Below, piece by piece: positions 43,352-51,032 of a DNA stretch of 54,764 nt (within the stretch, counting starts at the first letter, position 1; each line of letters begins with the position of its first letter). The notes beneath the pieces are model-generated. The model searched no databases and was not told where the DNA came from. It saw only the letters and a program-made list of their open reading frames with translations. Made by a program: the position numbers and the translations under genes. Source of the DNA: Adlercreutzia sp. ZJ176 (GTDB taxonomy: Bacteria > Actinomycetota > Coriobacteriia > Coriobacteriales > Eggerthellaceae); contig NZ_JAAKEC010000020.1 in the NCBI RefSeq assembly GCF_011038975.1, forward strand, positions 1-54,764, written 5' to 3'.

Positions 43352-43645
43352 ATGGAAAAGGAGATAGAAGAAGTCTCATACGACGAACAACGCCTTAGAG
43401 ATGCCGACCCCGACAATCTCTACCTTTTCATGCTGGAACCTTATCCATACATGATGACTCCGGACCAAGTCGCAGACTTTACCGGCTCGACCGGGCAGGA
43501 GATCAGGAAGCTTTTGAACAGAGGGGACATTCAGGGCTGCCGGATCGGAATCAAATGGTGCATTCCAAAACTTGGGCTTCTTAACTACTTCAACAAGAAT
43601 CGAAAGGCTGGAACCGAAATTGGGGAAGAAGAAGCTCAGGTGTGA
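43352..43645 (+). CDS. xis: Excisionase-like helix-turn-helix protein
   Basis: 97 residues. PYMMTPDQVADFTGSTGQEI, RKLLNRGDIQGCRIGIKWCI is the MerR/excisionase DNA-binding pattern (HTH_17 type), ending in PKLGLLNYF. GAGAGGAGG lies before ATG 43352. It overlaps the integrase frame and would bend the attachment-site DNA to favour excision. Confidence 0.75.
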   Translation: MEKEIEEVSYDEQRLRDADPDNLYLFMLEPYPYMMTPDQVADFTGSTGQEIRKLLNRGDIQGCRIGIKWCIPKLGLLNYFNKNRKAGTEIGEEEAQV

Positions 43646-45002
43646 CAAACCGTATGATTTGGACGAAGCGCGGAAGCAGAAGGGTCTACCACGTCGTCGT
43701 CGCAATGATTCGCGGACGACGGCTTACCAGTTGACCATTCGCATCCCTGAGGAATACCGCACTTGTTTCGATGGCAAGAAGAAGCTCACCAAAGTCGTTT
43801 TCGCGCTCAACAAAAGGGAAGACCTTAAGGATCAAATCGAAGCGTTCGAAGATACGAAAAACGCTGAACTGGAACGAGCGCTTGAGCTGCGAGGCAGGAC
43901 TCGCAGTGGCGCCGAAAAGACCAAGCCCGGCACATGCATGTCACCTTTAGGGAGCTACATCGAGCGCTACATCGAGATTCGCAGCAACGGGTCAGTCACC
44001 GATGCCGTCATCAAGCATGAGCGCTTGTTCCTAAAGTACATAGATGAGACTATTGGCGAAATCCCAATATGCGAAGTTACAGCAGAAGACGTTGAAAGAT
44101 GCCTGCTCAAAATCCCCGAGCTTTCCGAGAAGTGGGCACTTGAGCGCCAGGCGACATGGGAAGAGAACCGTAAAACAGTCAGGTGGGCAAAGAAGCACGG
44201 CACCTTAAAGAAACCATACAAGCCCATAAAGGTCGCAGGCCCCGACATGCAGTCGAAGATACTCAAGTTCCTCCGCGAAGTCATGAACTACGCACTCGAA
44301 AAGGATGACATCCTGAAGAACGTTGCGAAGGCAAAGTTTCTTACCCGCGTGTTCAAGAAGAGTAAGCCTTTGATCGATCCTTTTATGGCCGACGATGCCG
44401 GACGTTTCTTGAATGAAGTCGAGAGACTCCCCCTGGACTATTTCAAAGTGAGCTTATTGCTGCTCTTGAACACAGGGATGCGTCCAGAAGAGATGCTTGC
44501 CATCCATGTCGGCGACATAGCTTTCGATGACTCTGAAGCTGTGATCAATATAGTTAGCGCTTTAGATCGTGACGGTAAGACGATAAAAAGCTATCCCAAG
44601 TCAGATGCAGGGAGAAGATCGGTGCCAATCGATGCTTTCACGGCTGACGAAGTTAAGGCGTGGATCGACATCAAGTCGAACCAAATGAAAGCAATGGGGC
44701 TCAAGCCCTCAATGTCCATGCTGGTGTGCAGCCCAGACATCGTTCCTCGCACCTACCAATCTTGGCTTAGGGATTGGAAGAGCTTCATCAACTCGGTTGA
44801 TTTCGAAGGCATAAGGCCTTATTCGCTCAGGCACACATTCGCTACTTTGAACTTAGCCAATGGAGAGAACATTAAAACTGTCTCTGTGCTTATGGGTCAT
44901 GCAAGCTCTGCCTACACCCTTGACCTGTACGCTGGTTATGTGCCGAACACGGGCATTGGGATCGGATCAAGATATATGAGCTTTCTGCGCGGCGCCGTTT
45001 AA
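43572..45002 (+). CDS. int: Tyrosine integrase
   Basis: Up to 476 residues. After a basic N-terminal arm-binding region comes a SAM-like core-binding domain (SVTDAVIKHERLFLKYIDET) and the catalytic domain: LLLLNTGMRPEEMLAIHVGD (first Arg), YSLRHTFATLNLANGENIKT (His-x-x-Arg), VSVLMGHASSAYTLDLYAGY (His and the Tyr nucleophile). No ATG exists near the start: TTG 43572 or TTG 43620 are the candidates, and the second leaves a more normal overlap with xis. It integrates the element at tRNA-Gly, 72 bp downstream. Confidence 0.9.
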   Translation: MGFLTTSTRIERLEPKLGKKKLRCDKPYDLDEARKQKGLPRRRRNDSRTTAYQLTIRIPEEYRTCFDGKKKLTKVVFALNKREDLKDQIEAFEDTKNAELERALELRGRTRSGAEKTKPGTCMSPLGSYIERYIEIRSNGSVTDAVIKHERLFLKYIDETIGEIPICEVTAEDVERCLLKIPELSEKWALERQATWEENRKTVRWAKKHGTLKKPYKPIKVAGPDMQSKILKFLREVMNYALEKDDILKNVAKAKFLTRVFKKSKPLIDPFMADDAGRFLNEVERLPLDYFKVSLLLLLNTGMRPEEMLAIHVGDIAFDDSEAVINIVSALDRDGKTIKSYPKSDAGRRSVPIDAFTADEVKAWIDIKSNQMKAMGLKPSMSMLVCSPDIVPRTYQSWLRDWKSFINSVDFEGIRPYSLRHTFATLNLANGENIKTVSVLMGHASSAYTLDLYAGYVPNTGIGIGSRYMSFLRGAV

Positions 45003-45057
45003 GCTGAGACTCATGGGGTTTCGTTGAAATAACAGGCGAGATATGTGAAGGTAGCGC

Positions 45058-45063
45058 TATAAT
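45058..45063 (+). promoter_or_regulatory. -10 box of tRNA-Gly
   Basis: TATAAT 11 bp before the tRNA 5' end, the spacing expected for a tRNA promoter. No good -35 was seen. With the terminator at 45162 the gene is a complete transcription unit. Confidence 0.5.
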
Positions 45064-45074
45064 GATTCGTTAGT

Positions 45075-45148
45075 GCGGGCGTGGTTCAATGGTAGAACTT
45101 GAGCTTCCCATGCTTACAACGCGGGTTCGATTCCCGTCGCCCGCTCCA
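45075..45148 (+). tRNA. tRNA-Gly (anticodon CCC)
   Basis: A full cloverleaf can be drawn: acceptor GCGGGCG/CGCCCGC, D arm GTTC/GAAC, anticodon stem TGAGC/GCTTA with loop TTCCCAT (CCC at 45107-45109), T arm GCGGG/CCCGT, and encoded CCA. It lies 72 bp after int. Its 3' 49 bp recur at 45332-45380 with one mismatch. Confidence 0.95.
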
Positions 45149-45161
45149 TAAAAATCGTGTT

Positions 45162-45185
45162 GAAAGTCGCCTTTTGGCGACTTTC
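45162..45185 (+). terminator. Terminator of tRNA-Gly
   Basis: GAAAGTCGCC, loop TTTT, GGCGACTTTC; a perfect 10-bp stem 13 bp after the tRNA. Confidence 0.75.
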
Positions 45186-45227
45186 GTATTTCAAAGTAGA
45201 ATTGCTGATTGGTCGGAAAAATAATCG

Positions 45228-45260
45228 TTTTTCCAGTATTTTGTCCAGTACGTTTGCTAA
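45228..45260 (+). repeat. Candidate integrase arm-type sites, right end
   Basis: TTCCAGTATTTTGT followed by CCAGTACGTTT, the same pair as at 102-134 in swapped order. Lying between tRNA-Gly and the partial tRNA copy, they support placing the element border at 45332-45380. Confidence 0.5.
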
Positions 45261-45331
45261 TATTGCAGTATTAGTTTTAAGAACAGCGAGGTCGGACGGT
45301 TAATTTGGGTCGCGGAAGGTCGGGAAAGATA

Positions 45332-45380
45332 TGAGCTTCCCAAGCTTACAACGCGGGTTCGATTCCCGTCGCCCGCTCCA
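45332..45380 (+). repeat. Probable attR: 49-bp partial copy of tRNA-Gly
   Basis: Identical to 45100-45148 except for one base (A instead of T next to the anticodon loop). It spans the anticodon stem to CCA and lacks the 5' half. It is followed by its own terminator, so the 3' part was once an expressed tRNA. Confidence 0.75.
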
Positions 45381-45392
45381 GAGCATTCAATC

Positions 45393-45418
45393 AAAAGCCG
45401 CCTTCACAGGCGGCTTTT
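45393..45418 (+). terminator. Intrinsic terminator behind the partial tRNA
   Basis: AAAAGCCGCC, loop TTCACA, GGCGGCTTTT; typical tRNA-operon terminator, probably of the original chromosomal tRNA-Gly. Confidence 0.75.
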
Positions 45419-45542
45419 GTGCATCCTCCCACGTCGCCCCGCGGGAGCCTTCCTCCCCCATGCCACCCCGATCGAGCCTCCCTCCCCTGCGCCATCCCAG
45501 GTGAGCGTCCCTCCCCCCATGACATCCGAGTACCCCCCTTAT

Positions 45543-45666
45543 GTCATCCTGAGCGAGCAAAGCGAGTCGAAGGATCTGGCCCCGGGCACGACGCGCCCGC
45601 ATGCGGTACTCAGCCGCGGCCAGATCCTTCGACTCCGCGCCCTGCGGGCGCTCCGCTCAGGATGAC
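45543..45666. repeat. REP-like long inverted repeat
   Basis: GTCATCCTGAGCGAGCAAAG...CGAAGGATCTGGCC pairs imperfectly with GGCCAGATCCTTCG...GCTCAGGATGAC. The right arm (45621-45666) recurs exactly at 47798-47843. Such GTCATCCTGAG/AGATCCTTCG elements are dispersed intergenic repeats in many genomes. Confidence 0.7.
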
Positions 45667-45689
45667 ACAGGGGAGCCCTGCCTCGGAAC

Positions 45690-46105
45690 ATGAGTCACGC
45701 GCAGACCGATCAAATAGCTAATCGTGTCATCAGCCCAGCAACCGACCGAGCCACCAATCCGGCAACCGTCCAAGCCACCAGCCCAGTCGCCGCCCAAGCA
45801 ACCGTCCAAGCCACCAGCCCAGTCGCCGCCCAAGTAACCGTCCAAGTAACCGACCAAGTCAGCACCCAAGTCGGACCGCACGTCGGACCACACGTCGGCC
45901 TCATGTCGGGCCTCATGCCGGACCACGTGTCGGGCCACCTGCCGAGTCGCTTCTTGAGGCGTTTGGAGGCAAAGAGCTCTCATCAGCTGCAATCATGAAC
46001 CTCATGGGGTTCTCCAACCGTGTCATCTTTCAAAAGAATTACCTGCGCCCCACCCTTGAAGCCGAAGTCATTGAGCGAACCATCCCTGAGAAGCCCCTTC
46101 ATTAG
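45690..46105 (+). pseudogene. Decayed 3' end of an AlbA/ATPase regulator
   Basis: The frame from 45690 encodes degenerate QVTVQVTDQVSTQVGPHV repeats. Around 45930 the matching frame shifts, and ESLLEAFGGKELSSAAIMN, GFSNRVIFQKNYLRPTLEAE, VIERTIPEKP follows up to a stop at 46103-46105. This is homologous to the last 90 residues of the intact gene at 46188-47627. Only the tail of the former gene remains. It is probably a duplication or recombination scar upstream of its paralogue. Confidence 0.7.
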
Positions 46106-46187
46106 AGAGCAGATGCCCTCTGCCTGGAGGGCCACCACCGCCCCTCCACGGTGTACAATGTCGCAAAACAGGTTCTTAGGAGCGAAT

Positions 46188-47627
46188 ATGCTCGTACGTC
46201 CCAAAGCCGAAACGACGAACTGCGACTTCAAGCGCGAGGTGGAGCGCGCCAAGCCCAAAAGCTGGCTCAAGAGCGTGAGCGCCTTCGCCAACTCCGCTGG
46301 CGGCGTGCTCGTGTTCGGCGTGTCCGATGGCGACCATGAGACGGTCGGCCTCGAAGACGCGCAAGCTGACGCCGACTTCATATCCGAGAAGATCAAAGAG
46401 CGCATCGAGCCTCTGCCCTGCTTCGAGATTGAGGCGATACGCGAGAGCAGGAAAGACCTCCTGCTCGTCAACGTCCACCCCGACGCCCACCCGCCCCACT
46501 ACTACAACGCCGACGGAAGGCGCGAAGCGTTCGTACGCGTTGGGAGCCAGAGCGTCATCGCGCCACCCGAGGTGCTGAACGAGCTCATCCTCAAAGGCAC
46601 GAACCGCACATGGGATACCCTCGACTCGCGCATCCCCGTCAGCCGAGCAAGCTTCACCGTGCTCAAGGCAGCCTACGCCCTGCGCACGAGCTCCGACCTC
46701 CGCGACTCCGACCTCATCTCATTCGGCCTGGTCACCGATGCCGGAACGCTCACCAACGCCGGCGCGCTGATGGCCGACGAGCCCCTTCTGCGCCACTCGC
46801 GCGTGTTCTGCACGCGCTGGGGAGGCAAGTTCAAAGACGAGTTCGTCGACACCGCCGAATACGAGGGCGGGCTGCTCCTGCTCCTGCGCGAGAGCAAGGC
46901 CTTCGTCAAGCGGCACACCATCGAATCTTGGGAGAAGCTGCCCAGCGGACGCCTTGATCGCCGCAGCTACAGCGAGCGCGCCGTTGAGGAGGCGCTGGTG
47001 AACGCCCTCATACATCGCTCGTACCTCGAGCTGGGCAGCGAGGTGAGCGTCGACATGTACGACGACCGCATGGAGATCGTCTCTCCCGGCGGCAAGATCG
47101 GCTTGCCGCTGCCCAACGACATAATGGCCACGTACGTGCCGAGCGAGCGCCGCAACCCGGCCGTAGCCGATGTGTTTCACCGCATGCACTACATGGAGCG
47201 CCGCGGCTCCGGCCTGCGCAAGATATGTGCGACGACCGCAGCCGAAGACGCCTACCGGCCCGAGTTCAAGCCATGTTTCGAGGTGCTTAGCGGGTTCTTC
47301 CGCGTCACGCTCTGGAACATGACTTACCAGCAGACCGACCAAGTCAGCGACCAAGTCAGCACCCAAGTCAGCACCCAAGTCAGCACCCAAGTCAGCACCC
47401 AAGTTGAGTCACATGTCGGACCACATGTCGAGTCGCTTCTTGAGGCGCTTGGCAGCGAAGAGCTCTCCTCCGCTGAGATCATGAAGACGATGGGGTTCTC
47501 CGACCGCAGCACTTTCAGAAAGAACTACCTGCGTCCTGCCCTTGAGGCCGGAGTCATTGAGCGAACTATCCCCGACAAGCCAAAGAGCAGGCTCCAGAAG
47601 TATCGACGGACCAAACCTCAAGAATGA
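46188..47627 (+). CDS. AlbA_2/ATP-binding transcriptional regulator with STQV repeats
   Basis: 479 residues. The N-terminal Schlafen AlbA_2 domain contains NCDFKREVERAKPKSWLKSV and SAFANSAGGVLVFGVSDGDH. A HATPase_c_4-like domain follows (SERAVEEALVNALIHRSYLE, DDRMEIVSPGGKIG, RNPAVADVFHRMHYMERRGS). Next is a tandem STQV repeat and a C-terminal winged-helix tail (SSAEIMKTMGFSDRSTFRKN). ATG 46188 has TTAGGAGCG upstream; the open frame begins at 46020. Members are usually annotated as putative transcriptional regulators or ATP-dependent DNA helicase RecG-like; function is not established. Confidence 0.82.
   Translation: MLVRPKAETTNCDFKREVERAKPKSWLKSVSAFANSAGGVLVFGVSDGDHETVGLEDAQADADFISEKIKERIEPLPCFEIEAIRESRKDLLLVNVHPDAHPPHYYNADGRREAFVRVGSQSVIAPPEVLNELILKGTNRTWDTLDSRIPVSRASFTVLKAAYALRTSSDLRDSDLISFGLVTDAGTLTNAGALMADEPLLRHSRVFCTRWGGKFKDEFVDTAEYEGGLLLLLRESKAFVKRHTIESWEKLPSGRLDRRSYSERAVEEALVNALIHRSYLELGSEVSVDMYDDRMEIVSPGGKIGLPLPNDIMATYVPSERRNPAVADVFHRMHYMERRGSGLRKICATTAAEDAYRPEFKPCFEVLSGFFRVTLWNMTYQQTDQVSDQVSTQVSTQVSTQVSTQVESHVGPHVESLLEALGSEELSSAEIMKTMGFSDRSTFRKNYLRPALEAGVIERTIPDKPKSRLQKYRRTKPQE
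47345..47404 (+). repeat. 12-bp in-frame tandem repeat (STQV)n
   Basis: Five 12-bp units, CAGCRMCCAAGT, the last four identical. They encode SDQV/STQV repeats in the linker between ATPase and winged helix. The identity of units suggests recent slippage, so copy number may vary between strains without frameshift. Confidence 0.8.
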
Positions 47628-47937
47628 TGCAGCTGCGTTCGCTACCTTGAGCCGTATGGCCGATATGCGAAACGCGTAGCGTCTTGCCGGAGCTGGCTGC
47701 CACCACATCGCCTGCCTACTTGGAGGGGCGGGGCGACACCCGCAGCGCCCCAGCAGAACGCCTGCACAGCCGGCGGAATGCCCCCCTCTTTCGCAACCAG
47801 ATCCTTCGACTCCGCGCCCTGCGGGCGCTCCGCTCAGGATGACAGTCAGATCTCGTCTGCAAATGCCCTGCACACCTACTCGGAGCTCACATGACGAAAG
47901 CGCCCGACTTGAGTGAAATACTCACCGCTCGAACGCT
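47628..47937. other. Intergenic region with REP half-copy
   Basis: 310 bp without a gene. It contains the 46-bp REP copy (47798-47843) and a TTGACA at 47938 that may be the -35 of the next gene. Confidence 0.5.
47798..47843. repeat. REP-like single arm
   Basis: 46 bp identical to the right arm of 45543-45666 (45621-45666), without the left arm. Confidence 0.75.
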
Positions 47938-48510
47938 TTGACAACTCGCATACTAGCACGCCTACTTGATCTTGACGACCTTGCCTGCACGATTTATATA
48001 CAGCGATCTTCTAACATGGCGCAGACCGAATGCCCGAATCTTCTCGTGCGCAACGGTGGCAACGTACTGGGCCACATGCATGCTCGCGAAGAACTTGCTC
48101 GGGTGGTGCAAAGGGTATATTATGCGCCCAAGAGAAGCGAGCTTTTGGGGGCAGAGGTCCCGGCGAGCATTGATGAGGTCATCCGCGTGATCGCCCGCAC
48201 CAGCAAGTGGATCGTCACCCCGATTGGTGACACCGCGTTAAACGCACTCGGGCTTGACGCGCAGGTTCCGGCGCGGGCAGCCTACGTGAGCAGCGGCCCG
48301 CACAAAACCTACGCATACGGGCCCTACGAGATTGAGCTCAGGCACCACGCGAATCGCAACCGCATCGACCGCTCGCCTATGACCCGCACCATCATCCAGG
48401 CCCTCAAAACGCTGGACAGAGGCTCCGTTGGCGAGAGGACGATCCAGCTCCTCGCGCGCAACCTGAGCAAGGAGGGCGTCGGATTATCCTCAACGAGGCC
48501 GATGGACTGA
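47938..48510 (+). pseudogene. DUF6088-like (AbiEi-related) gene with damaged N-terminus
   Basis: The part from about 48080 on reads as a DUF6088-like protein: AREELARVVQRVYYAPKRSE, IARTSKWIVTPIGDTALNAL, GLDAQVPARAAYVSSGPHKT, then a LRHHANRN segment. This is typical of type IV antitoxin-like AbiEi relatives. The expected N-terminal LPxxxxYSDL block appears instead in another frame (LPARFIYSDLL, frame of 47966), so a frameshift has probably damaged the gene. The TTG at 47938 overlaps a TTGACA box and is not a convincing start; ATG 48016 is possible. No AbiEii-type nucleotidyltransferase partner is adjacent. Remnant or orphan. Confidence 0.55.
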
Positions 48511-48514
48511 CCTT

Positions 48515-50062
48515 GTGGGTAACGGAGATGGCGAAGCTGCAGAGAAGGGATTATCGAAGTTGGGCCTTAGCGAGTTCGCGCAATTCAAGGAGGGCAATCG
48601 TCTGGAGATGAAGGCGGCACAAGGGCGCGATGGGAATGGCGTCATCCCACGCAGCGCTTGGGAGACGCTCTCGGCGTTTGCCAACACGTCTGGCGGCGTC
48701 ATCGTTCTTGGTGCCGAGGAGCCTGAAGATGACACATTCAACATCGTGGGCATCAAGAAACCTGACAAGGTTATCGATGACTTCTGGAACGCAGCGCTTT
48801 CCGACGACAAGGTATCAGCTCGCTTCATGCAGGATTCCAACGTTTCGAAGAAAACCGTCGACGGTAAGGACGTCGTGATCATCCGCGTGCCGCGGGCCGA
48901 CCGTCACGTTCGACCCGTTTACATCAACGGCGACCTGTTCGGAGGAACCTTCCGCAGAACGCACACAGGCGACCATCGGTGTTCGCACGACGAAGTGCTT
49001 TCGATGCTCCGCGATTCGTCAACTTCCAGCCAAGACGGCGAGATCGCGAAGAGCGCCAAGATGGAGTATCTGAACCGCGACACCGTTGCCAAGTACCGCA
49101 GGCGCTTCGACTCGCTGAACGACAACCATGTGTGGAGTGATTTCGACGAGCTCAAATTCTTGGAGGCCATAGGAGCTGTAGCGCCCGGAGACGATGGGAA
49201 GATGCATCCTACCTGCGCGGGCCTGCTCATGTTCGGCGAGCACAGGTACATTACGCACGAGTTTCCCCACTATCTGCTTGACTATCGACAGGAAGTTGGC
49301 GAAAACGAGCGCTGGGAAGATCGTCTGGTAAGCTTCTCCGGAGACTGGACGGGCAACCTTTACGACTTCTATTTCCGAGCATACAACAAGATGAAGGCGG
49401 CGCTTAAGACCCCTTTCCAAATCGAGGGAATCGACCGCATTGACGACACGCCCGCCCACAGGGCTCTGCGCGAGGCGATAGCGAACTGCCTGACGAATGC
49501 GAACTGGTACGAGCGGCGCGGCGTGGTATGCGTGTGGCGCGAGGACGGCTTAGAAGTGGCCAACCCCGGCGATTTTCGCATGCCTATTGAGGAGGCGATG
49601 AAGCCGGGCAAGTCTGACCCCCGCAACGAGGCCTTGCTGGGCATGTTCGCTCTGGTGGACGTTGGAGAGCGTGCGGGCAGCGGCATGGACAAGGTGATGG
49701 GCGGATGGGCCTGGGCTGGGTATCCGGAGCCGACCTACAAGGTGGAATTCGGACCAGACCGGACCACGCTGACCCTCCCCTTCCTCAATTCGTCCGGTGT
49801 TTCATCCGATTTTGAGAATCCTGAAGATAATCGGACGAATAAATCGGATGAATCGGGTAAAAGAGCAACCGAACGACGCAAGGACGCCATCATAGCGTAC
49901 CTAGAGGACCACGGCCCTGCGGGACGTGCAGCGATAGCCAGCGCCGTCGGGTTGCAGGCGTCTCGCGCAAGCGAACTGCTTGCCGAGTTGGTGAGCGAAA
50001 AGGCGATCATCGCAGAAGGCGCGACCAGAAACCGTACATTCAGGCTGGTAGACCAGCTGTGA
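48515..50062 (+). CDS. AlbA_2/ATP-binding transcriptional regulator
   Basis: 515 residues. The AlbA_2 domain shows LSEFAQFKEGNRLEMKAAQG and ETLSAFANTSGGVIVLGAEE. A long middle domain and the HATPase-like core follow (HRALREAIANCLTNANWYER, GVVCVWREDGLEVANPGDFR, SDPRNEALLGMFALVDVGER). The C-terminal winged helix is AAIASAVGLQASRASELLAE. The start is GTG 48515 with a weak ribosome-binding site. It is a full-length homologue of the truncated gene at 5088-5780. Possible role in regulation or defence; not established. Confidence 0.82.
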   Translation: MGNGDGEAAEKGLSKLGLSEFAQFKEGNRLEMKAAQGRDGNGVIPRSAWETLSAFANTSGGVIVLGAEEPEDDTFNIVGIKKPDKVIDDFWNAALSDDKVSARFMQDSNVSKKTVDGKDVVIIRVPRADRHVRPVYINGDLFGGTFRRTHTGDHRCSHDEVLSMLRDSSTSSQDGEIAKSAKMEYLNRDTVAKYRRRFDSLNDNHVWSDFDELKFLEAIGAVAPGDDGKMHPTCAGLLMFGEHRYITHEFPHYLLDYRQEVGENERWEDRLVSFSGDWTGNLYDFYFRAYNKMKAALKTPFQIEGIDRIDDTPAHRALREAIANCLTNANWYERRGVVCVWREDGLEVANPGDFRMPIEEAMKPGKSDPRNEALLGMFALVDVGERAGSGMDKVMGGWAWAGYPEPTYKVEFGPDRTTLTLPFLNSSGVSSDFENPEDNRTNKSDESGKRATERRKDAIIAYLEDHGPAGRAAIASAVGLQASRASELLAELVSEKAIIAEGATRNRTFRLVDQL

Positions 50063-50168
50063 GAAGCTCCGCGTGCGACATGTCTGCTTAATCTTGATAG
50101 ACCCTGGATAGACGGTCATGATTTGCGACCTTGCATCATGAGCCTCCCTGCTTCATGAGCCCCAACGC

Positions 50169-50198
50169 ACGGCGACCCTCCGGGGGGAGGGTCGCCGT
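50169..50198. terminator. Bidirectional terminator
   Basis: ACGGCGACCCTC and complement GAGGGTCGCCGT with a G-rich loop, between convergent genes. A short T run follows on the + strand. Confidence 0.6.
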
Positions 50199-50246
50199 TT
50201 AGTTGGTTGGCTTGTAGCTGGCTGAGTGGCCGCTTGCTTACTGGCC

Positions 50247-50270
50247 GCCAGCTGGCAGCTGCCAGCTGGC
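50247..50270. repeat. Perfect 24-bp palindrome
   Basis: GCCAGCTGGCAG and its complement with no spacer, 15 bp after the end of the - strand gene. It may help termination or be a protein-binding site. Confidence 0.6.
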
Positions 50271-50285
50271 TCAGCCCCTGAGTTC

Positions 50286-51017
50286 TTAGGCCGCCTGGGG
50301 GATGGTGGCGAGGATGCGGGAGAGCTCCTCGGGGGTGTCGAAGGAACGCGTCTGGCCAGAGCCGGCCACCACCACCTCGCCCGTCCACTTGGAGGGGCGA
50401 GGGCGACGCGCGGCGGGAGCGCCGGTGCCGGCACTAACAGCCCCGGCGGAAGCGCCGACGGCACCAGCAAAAGCTGCCCCGCCGACGGAGGCGGCACCCG
50501 CACCACCAGTCCCGCCAGCGGGAGTGCCGGTGCTGGCGACGCCCGCAAAAGTGCCGGCCCCGCCAGCGGAAGCGCCCGCAGCCCCCATACCGCTCGTCGC
50601 GCCCTGCGCGCTCTCGGAGCGCTCGGCCGGCTCGAACTCGTCGGTGCGGATGAAGTAGCGCACCTCCAGGTCCTCGGGCTTCGGGAAGTCTTCGCGGGTG
50701 AAGTCGTACTCAAGCTCCTCGAGCACGGCGGCCACGGAGTCCTGCACGGGCGCCGTCGGGTCGATCGGCGTCACGCCGCGCTCGCTGTTGAAGGTGGCCA
50801 CGTCGCCCACGTACACGGTGCGCACGCGGCGCCGGCGCGTCTTCTCGAGGCGGGCGATCGCGATGATCGCCGCCGCGACGATCACCCACCAGAGGATGGA
50901 AAGCACCAGGTCGAGCGGGTTGTCCACGCGGTTGAAGCCAAGGAAGTACCACAGCCACAGCAGGAAGGCCGAGATAACCACCAGAACGGCGAAGATGATG
51001 ACGTTGCTCTTCTTCAT
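50286..51017 (-). CDS. Membrane protein downstream of the giant adhesin gene
   Basis: 243 residues. Two N-terminal membrane helices (VIIFAVLVVISAFLLWLWYF and LVLSILWWVIVAAAIIAIAR) form a hairpin, so the rest is cytoplasmic. A charged region (LEELEYDFTREDFPKPEDLE) is followed by an Ala/Gly/Ser low-complexity stretch of about 80 residues and a short conserved end (KWTGEVVVAGSGQTRSFDTP). No family is recognised. It follows the adhesin gene by 15 bp and is likely co-transcribed, perhaps helping in anchoring or export. Confidence 0.68.
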   Translation of the reverse strand: MKKSNVIIFAVLVVISAFLLWLWYFLGFNRVDNPLDLVLSILWWVIVAAAIIAIARLEKTRRRRVRTVYVGDVATFNSERGVTPIDPTAPVQDSVAAVLEELEYDFTREDFPKPEDLEVRYFIRTDEFEPAERSESAQGATSGMGAAGASAGGAGTFAGVASTGTPAGGTGGAGAASVGGAAFAGAVGASAGAVSAGTGAPAARRPRPSKWTGEVVVAGSGQTRSFDTPEELSRILATIPQAA

Positions 51018-51032
51018 GTCTCCAGTCCTTTC

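Noticed and set aside
45332-45380. A second tRNA-Gly gene
   Set aside because: Only the part from the anticodon stem to CCA is present. The 5' acceptor strand and D arm are missing, so no cloverleaf can form.
47345-47404. Short tandem units that resemble a small CRISPR array
   Set aside because: Units are 12 bp without spacers and in frame with the protein (STQV). No cas genes are present.
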